Of a stretch of 46,575 nt of DNA, positions 42,744 through 46,575 are shown piece by piece (positions within the stretch are counted from its first letter, which is position 1; each line of letters begins with the position of its first letter). The stretch is from an uncultured Oscillospiraceae bacterium (GTDB lineage Bacteria; Bacillota; Clostridia; Oscillospirales; Oscillospiraceae). Under the pieces are notes generated by a model. That model was not told where the DNA came from. It saw only the letters and a program-made list of their open reading frames with translations, and searched no databases. The position numbers were made by a program, and so were the translations under genes. Location of the stretch: NCBI GenBank assembly GCA_947626085.1, contig CANQQU010000009.1, positions 1-46,575 on the forward strand, written 5' to 3'.

Positions 42744-43161
42744 GGCCCAAACCTCCTTCCACGGTGATGCGCCGGGTCTCCGGCCCGGTGATCGCAATGG
42801 TGACGGTGACGGCGCCCTCCAGGGCCTCCGCCACGTTCTCGCTCCACTCCACGGCGCAGACGCCGCCCCGGTCCAGATAGTCCTCCCAGCCGATATCGAA
42901 CAGCTCTTCCGCACTGCCCAGGCGGTACATATCGAAGTGAAACAGGGGCATTCGCCCGGTGAGGTACTCGTTGACGATGGTATAGGTGGGGCTGGTGACG
43001 GGCTCCCGCACCCCCAGCCCTCGGGCCAGACCCCGGGTGAAGGCGGTCTTCCCCGCCCCCAGAGGACCCCGGTAGGCGATCACCGTCCCCGGGGTGAGCC
43101 GGGCGCCCAGGCGGGCCGCCAGGGCTTCCGTCTCCTGGGGTGAATTGGTATAAAATTCCAT
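42724..43161 (-). CDS. tsaE: tRNA threonylcarbamoyladenosine ATPase TsaE
   Basis: The 145-residue P-loop protein supports the TsaBDE complex. The Walker A motif GPLGAGKT lies at 32-39. FTRGLARGLG, SPTYTIVNEY and LFHFDMYRL follow, then VCAVEWSENV. The ATG at 43161 has AAAGGA 7 bases upstream; the longer frame to 43206 lacks a ribosome binding site. It lies between prfA and tsaB. Confidence 0.94.
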   Translation of the reverse strand: MEFYTNSPQETEALAARLGARLTPGTVIAYRGPLGAGKTAFTRGLARGLGVREPVTSPTYTIVNEYLTGRMPLFHFDMYRLGSAEELFDIGWEDYLDRGGVCAVEWSENVAEALEGAVTVTIAITGPETRRITVEGGLGLVTPEL

Positions 43162-43198
43162 AAACTGTTCCTTTATGCGGAAATTCGGCATGTTTTTC

Positions 43199-44260
43199 TC
43201 AGCCACCGCTGGCCGCCAAGCGGGCGGCCTGATCGGCGGAGGCCAGGGCGTCCATCAGCTCGTCCAGGCCGCCGTCCATTATTTCGTCGATCTTATACAG
43301 GGTCAAACCGATCCGGTGGTCCGTCACCCGGCCCTGGGGAAAATTGTAGGTGCGGATCCGCTCGTTCCGCATCCCGGTGCCCACCTGGCTCCGGCGCAGG
43401 CCCGTCACCTCCGCGTTCACCCGCTCCTGCTCGATCTTATAGAGCTTGGAGGCCAGCATCCGCATGCACTTCTCCCGGTTCTGGACCTGGCTCCGCTCCT
43501 CCTGGCAGGTGGCCACCAGCCCTGTGGGCTTGTGGATCAGCCGGACGGCGGAGCTGGTCTTGTTGATGTGCTGGCCGCCGGCTCCGGAGGAGCGGAACAC
43601 CTGCATCTCGATATCCTCGGGCCGCAGCTCCACATCCGCCGCCTCCATCTCGGGCAGCACCGCCACCGTAGCGGTGGAGGTGTGGATCCGGCCGGAGGCC
43701 TCGGTCTCCGGCACCCGCTGGACCCGGTGGACCCCGGACTCAAACTTCATCCGGGAATAGGCCCCCCGGCCCTGGATGACGAAGTCCGCCTCCTTCACGC
43801 CGCCCAGCTCCGTATCGGCGTAGTTCATCAGCTCCACCGTCCAGCCGTGCCGGGCGGCGTACATGGTGTACATCCGGTACAGGCTGTGGGCGAACAGGGC
43901 GCTCTCCTCCCCGCCGACGCCGCCCCGGATCTCCACGATCACGTCCTTCTCGTCGTTGGGGTCCTTGGGCAGCAGCATCAGCTGCAGCTGGCGGTAGAGG
44001 GACTCCTTCCGCTCCTTGGCCTCCTGATAGGTCTGCTGGCACAGCTCCCGCAGCTCCGGGTCCTCCATCAGCTCCCGGGCCTCCGCCATCTCCGTTTCCG
44101 CCAGGCAGTAGTCCCGGTACGCCGCCACCACCGGCTCCAGCTCATTTTTCTCCCGCAGAAGGTCCGCCGCCCGCTTGGGATCATTGTAAAAATCCGGCTG
44201 CTCCGACCGGGCGCAGAGCTCCTCGTACCGGTTCTGGACCACACGCAGCTTTTCCAGCAA
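43199..44260 (-). CDS. prfA: Peptide chain release factor RF-1
   Basis: This 353-residue factor ends translation at UAA and UAG. The catalytic GGQ lies at 228-230 in SSGAGGQHINKTSSAVRL. The upstream block RVQRVPETEASGRIHTSTATVAVLPE is RF-1-like. TTG 44260 is taken as start because GGGAGGG is 7 bases before it and RF-1 proteins begin near LLEKL; the next ATG upstream touches its own GAGGA. The usual partner prmC is not next to it; tsaE follows. Confidence 0.94.
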   Translation of the reverse strand: MLEKLRVVQNRYEELCARSEQPDFYNDPKRAADLLREKNELEPVVAAYRDYCLAETEMAEARELMEDPELRELCQQTYQEAKERKESLYRQLQLMLLPKDPNDEKDVIVEIRGGVGGEESALFAHSLYRMYTMYAARHGWTVELMNYADTELGGVKEADFVIQGRGAYSRMKFESGVHRVQRVPETEASGRIHTSTATVAVLPEMEAADVELRPEDIEMQVFRSSGAGGQHINKTSSAVRLIHKPTGLVATCQEERSQVQNREKCMRMLASKLYKIEQERVNAEVTGLRRSQVGTGMRNERIRTYNFPQGRVTDHRIGLTLYKIDEIMDGGLDELMDALASADQAARLAASGG

Positions 44261-44289
44261 GCGGCTCCCTCCCATTCCTCGTTTTTTGT

Positions 44290-44318
44290 ATTGTACCAGC
44301 TTTTTGGGGAAAAGTAAA
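44290..44318 (-). promoter_or_regulatory. Promoter of the prfA-tsaE-tsaB-upp operon
   Basis: Minus-strand TTTACT (44313-44318), a 17-base spacer and TACAAT (44290-44295). Confidence 0.7.
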
Positions 44319-44346
44319 GACGATTCCAACGGAAGGAGACAGGAAA

Positions 44347-45021
44347 ATGAAGCTGACTGCCCTGGTACTGTGCCTGGCATTGATGATCCCCGCCGCCGCC
44401 CCAGTAGAAACGGAGCGCTATGTGGCCCTGACTTTTGACGACGGCCCCTCGGGCCGGTTCACCCGGCGGCTGCTGGACGGCCTGATGGAGCGGGAGGTGC
44501 AGGTCACCTTTCTGCTGTGCGGCTACCGGATGCAGCAGTACCCCGAGATCACCGCCCGGATCGCGGCGGAGGGCCACGAGATCGGCCTCCACGGCTATTC
44601 CCACGGCGCCATGGACGCCATGAACCGGGCCCAGCTGGACCGGGAGATTCGGGACTGCCTGGACCTGCTGCCGGAGGGCTGCGCCCCGGCCTTCCTCCGG
44701 CCGCCGGGGGGCAAGTCCGGCAGAGACGTGCGCGGCGCGGCGGAGGACGCCGGCCTGGCCCTGCTGGCCTGGGATGTGGACCCCCGGGACTGGGCCACCT
44801 CCAGCGCCCAGCAGGTGGAAAAGGCGGTGCTGAGCAAGGTCCGGGATGGGGACGTGGTGCTGCTCCACGACATGTCCGACAGCTCGGTAGAGGCGGCCCT
44901 GGTGATCGTGGACACCCTGCTTTCTCAAGGGTTCCGGCTGGTGACGGTATCCCACCTGGCCCAAATTCGGGGGGTTCCCATCGTCCCTGGGAGGAATTAC
45001 AGTCGTTTTCCTCCTGTGTAA
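44347..45021 (+). CDS. Polysaccharide deacetylase (NodB domain), exported
   Basis: This 224-residue protein has a hydrophobic N-terminal signal (about residues 1-19, ending AAAP). A NodB homology domain follows: VALTFDDGPS with the catalytic and metal Asp pair, GLHGYSHG with the metal His residues, RPPGGK and VLLHD. It likely removes acetyl groups from peptidoglycan or related glycans outside the cell. The usual second-half W/D motif is DVDPRDW. GGAAGGAG precedes the ATG. It is divergent from prfA, with only about 86 bases between starts. Confidence 0.9.
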   Translation: MKLTALVLCLALMIPAAAPVETERYVALTFDDGPSGRFTRRLLDGLMEREVQVTFLLCGYRMQQYPEITARIAAEGHEIGLHGYSHGAMDAMNRAQLDREIRDCLDLLPEGCAPAFLRPPGGKSGRDVRGAAEDAGLALLAWDVDPRDWATSSAQQVEKAVLSKVRDGDVVLLHDMSDSSVEAALVIVDTLLSQGFRLVTVSHLAQIRGVPIVPGRNYSRFPPV

Positions 45022-45065
45022 CAATTTTGTGCAAATAACTTCATAATATTTTAATAATTACCCCC

Positions 45066-45094
45066 TTTCTTTCTTCACAATTAAAGATTATGAT
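45066..45094 (+). promoter_or_regulatory. Possible promoter of the leader or small RNA
   Basis: TATGAT (45089-45094) has a weak TTTCTT (45066-45071) 17 bases upstream, in an AT-rich tract after the deacetylase gene. Confidence 0.4.
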
Positions 45095-45099
45095 GTAGG

Positions 45100-45240
45100 C
45101 GTAAAAACCAACCGGCCCTTCCGGCTGTGTTATCCCGCGCTGTGGGCGCGGACCTCTAAATTTGCTACTTTCTCTTTTTCATTTTCCTCTCCTCTTTTCT
45201 TGTTGCAAAACCCGCAGGCTGAGCCTGCGGGTTTTGCATT
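45100..45240 (+). ncRNA. Putative small RNA or 5' leader of the DUF421 gene
   Basis: After the possible promoter come two compact hairpins (CCGGCCCTTCCGG and CCGCGCTGTGGGCGCGG). A 40-base pyrimidine-only-like tract (CTACTTTCTCTTTTTC and onward) follows, then the strong terminator at 45204-45238. No open frame with a ribosome binding site is present. The layout suits either an independent small RNA of about 140 bases or a regulated leader; no known family was recognised. Confidence 0.4.
45204..45238 (+). terminator. Strong hairpin upstream of the DUF421 gene
   Basis: A perfect 16-bp stem (45204-45219 against 45223-45238) with loop TGA and T4 inside the 3' arm, followed by TTTGG. It lies 60 bases before the DUF421 start codon. 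Confidence 0.85.
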
Positions 45241-45270
45241 TGGAACGGGGATAAACCGGTTCATTTTGCG

Positions 45271-45291
45271 CACCCTTTTGGTAAAGGGGTG
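45271..45291 (+). promoter_or_regulatory. Hairpin masking the DUF421 ribosome binding site
   Basis: CACCCTTTT (45271-45279) can pair with AAAGGGGTG (45283-45291) around a 3-base loop, with one G-U pair. The 3' arm is the Shine-Dalgarno sequence for the TTG start at 45299. Confidence 0.5.
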
Positions 45292-45298
45292 TGTTTTT

Positions 45299-45973
45299 TT
45301 GATTCTTTCCTATGTTCGGACCATTATTCTCTATCTGATCCTCATTGCCGTGATCCGCCTCATGGGCAAGCGCCAGATCGGCGAGATGGAACCCTCGGAA
45401 TTTGTGGTCACCATGCTGGTGGCCAATCTGGCCGCCATTCCCATGCAGGACGGGGGCATCCCCCTGTTTTCCGGGCTGGTGCCCATTCTGACGGTGCTGG
45501 GCGTGGAGCTGATCCTTTCGGCGCTGTCCATGTGGAGCATCCACATTCGCCAGGTTTTATGCGGAAAACCGGTGATCCTCATCGAAAACGGCCACATTCT
45601 CCAGGAAAATCTCCGCAAGACCCGGATCACCCTGGATGAGCTGACCGGCCACCTGCGGCAAAAGGACGTGCTGGACCCCAGCACCGTCCAGTTTGCCATT
45701 CTGGAGACCAACGGCACCCTCTCCGTCTTTCCCTATCCCAAGGACAAGCCCGCCGCCGCGAAGGACGCCGGCGTGAAAACCGGCGCACAGTACCTGCCGG
45801 TGACGCTTGTCTCCGACGGGCGGCTGCTGAAAAACAACCTGCCCAAGGCCGGCAAGGACGAGGCCTGGGTCCACCGGGAGCTGGAGCGCCGCAACGCGGA
45901 TGTTCGAGGCACCTGGCTCCTGACGGTGGACAGCGGGGACAACGTGCTGTTCCAGGCAAAGGAGGGCGCGTGA
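45299..45973 (+). CDS. DUF421 (YetF-type) membrane protein
   Basis: This 224-residue protein has an N-terminal membrane part of three hydrophobic segments, with the hallmark RLMGKRQIGEMEPSEFVVTML. A cytoplasmic DUF421 domain follows, with GKPVILIENGHILQENLRKTRI and LDELTGHLRQKDV. In spore formers several family members sit in the spore membrane and affect germination or stress, but the activity is unknown. TTG 45299 is taken as start because AAAGGGGTG is suitably spaced and no ATG lies near the family start. Its stop overlaps the next start (TGATG). Confidence 0.85.
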   Translation: MILSYVRTIILYLILIAVIRLMGKRQIGEMEPSEFVVTMLVANLAAIPMQDGGIPLFSGLVPILTVLGVELILSALSMWSIHIRQVLCGKPVILIENGHILQENLRKTRITLDELTGHLRQKDVLDPSTVQFAILETNGTLSVFPYPKDKPAAAKDAGVKTGAQYLPVTLVSDGRLLKNNLPKAGKDEAWVHRELERRNADVRGTWLLTVDSGDNVLFQAKEGA

Positions 45974-46353
45974 TGGGAAGGCTCTATCTAGGCGCCGGGC
46001 TCCTGGCGGCGCTGCTGGCCCTGGGGGTTTGGACGTCGGGGACCATGACCCAGGTCCATCAGGAGATGGCCGGTCAGCTGGAGCAGGCCGCCCAGGCCGC
46101 CCAGGAATCGGACTGGGGAGAGGCCCAGCGCCGGGCGGAGGCGGCCGGAAGTCTCTGGGCGGAGCGCCGCCACGGGGTGGCCTCCCTGGCGGATCACACG
46201 CCCATGGATGAGATCGACGCCCTGTTCGCCCGGCTGACGGTGCTGGCCCAGGAGAAGGACTACGGGGAGTTTGGGCCGGAGTGCCGGGAATTGGCCGTCC
46301 GGCTGAAGGCCATGGGGGAGGCCCATACGGCCCACTGGTGGAATCTATTTTAA
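45973..46353 (+). CDS. DUF4363 family protein
   Basis: This 126-residue protein begins with one membrane anchor (about residues 4-22, LYLGAGLLAALLALGVW). An extracytoplasmic helical domain with many Gln, Ala and Glu residues follows, ending in AHTAHWWNLF. This composition and its place directly after a DUF421 gene match the DUF4363 family, which commonly pairs with YetF-like proteins in clostridia. The function is unknown. The start codon overlaps the DUF421 stop by one base. Confidence 0.75.
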   Translation: MGRLYLGAGLLAALLALGVWTSGTMTQVHQEMAGQLEQAAQAAQESDWGEAQRRAEAAGSLWAERRHGVASLADHTPMDEIDALFARLTVLAQEKDYGEFGPECRELAVRLKAMGEAHTAHWWNLF

Positions 46354-46359
46354 TTTTTT

Positions 46360-46459
46360 CGCGGCATTCTGCCGCGGGAACGATACCGAGCGGGCCCAGC
46401 AGATAAAACGATTACCGCCAGGCTGGCGCACGCTTTGACAGCGGCGGCACGCCGCCTGT
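46360..46459. repeat. Family B repeat, single copy with two flanking hairpins
   Basis: This is the best preserved single copy. In reverse complement it has the hairpin GGCGGC/GCCGCC, then GCGTGCGCCAGCCTGGCGG, TAATCGTTTTATCTGCTGGG and CGCTCGGTATCG, and a second hairpin CGCGGCA/TGCCGCG (46360-46376). It lies between the convergent DUF4363 and DUF2500-like genes, where it may also act as a transcript end. Confidence 0.8.
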
Positions 46460-46467
46460 GGGGCCGA

Positions 46468-46575
46468 TCAAATTCGCTGGAAGTCCAGGTAGCGTGTTCC
46501 CTGGAAGGTCAGCTTCCCCCGGTCCCCCTCCACCAGCATCCCGTACTCGCTTCCCGGCATGGTCAACTCGAGCCG
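46468..46575 (-). CDS. C-terminal end of a DUF2500-like protein (partial)
   Basis: Only the last 35 residues are inside the window; the gene continues beyond 46575. The visible sequence has YGMLVEGDRGKLTFQGTRY near its end, which matches the closing strand pattern of DUF2500 proteins such as YhhM (GDxGxLxxxGTRF). Start, length and membrane anchor cannot be seen. Confidence 0.5.
   Translation of the reverse strand, partial: RLELTMPGSEYGMLVEGDRGKLTFQGTRYLDFQRI

Overview
The window reads as chromosomal DNA of a G+C-rich, spore-forming clostridium of the Oscillospiraceae type (Flavonifractor, Oscillibacter, Lawsonibacter relatives). The reasons are a spoIIE gene, AGGAGG ribosome binding sites, TTGACA/TATAAT promoters with 17-base spacers, frequent TTG starts and strongly GC-biased codon use. 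This assignment is inferred from gene content and style, not from a database match.

Layout. 1-2570: two tRNA operons on the minus strand (Gly-Arg-His and Thr-Tyr) with near-identical terminators, flanking lspA-rluD and a decayed IS3-type transposase scrap. 2748-4676: spoIIE (minus). 4829-10592: a plus-strand operon of CYTH protein, DEDDh exonuclease, GH3 lipoprotein, aminotransferase, mini-RNase III and RqcH. 10594-11490: a non-coding repeat element (family A, copy A1). 11501-16442: zinc-ribbon membrane protein, malic enzyme and the rpmH-rnpA-yidD-yidC-jag cluster. 16504-17435: copy A2, in the opposite orientation. 17477-20028: yitT-type gene and guaB (minus). 20252-22081: typA, then repeat families B and A3. 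22597-29387: an unrecognised protein carrying a GGADGPT motif, a P-type ATPase, a MocR regulator and a degenerate ADP-ribosylglycohydrolase. 29541-40242: the translation and RNA-metabolism operon rimP-nusA-rnpM-ylxQ-infB-rbfA-nrnA-truB-ribF, followed by rpsO and pnp. 40325-46575: a divergent flavoprotein/HxlR pair, prfA-tsaE-tsaB-upp (minus), a polysaccharide deacetylase, a structured leader or small RNA, DUF421 and DUF4363 genes, and the 3' end of a DUF2500-like gene.

Most genes are housekeeping: ribosome assembly, translation initiation and termination, tRNA and rRNA modification, RNA decay and ribosome rescue. The noteworthy material lies between or inside them. It includes a 0.9-kb mirrored non-coding element whose two inverted copies bracket a 5-kb housekeeping segment, and a 75-bp hairpin repeat whose stems vary but stay paired. 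It also includes a NusA with a helix-turn-helix-like insert in its S1 region, a RibF whose kinase half looks decayed, an ADP-ribosylglycohydrolase lacking its metal-binding aspartates, and several hairpin leaders in front of rimP, rnpA, pnp and the DUF421 gene.
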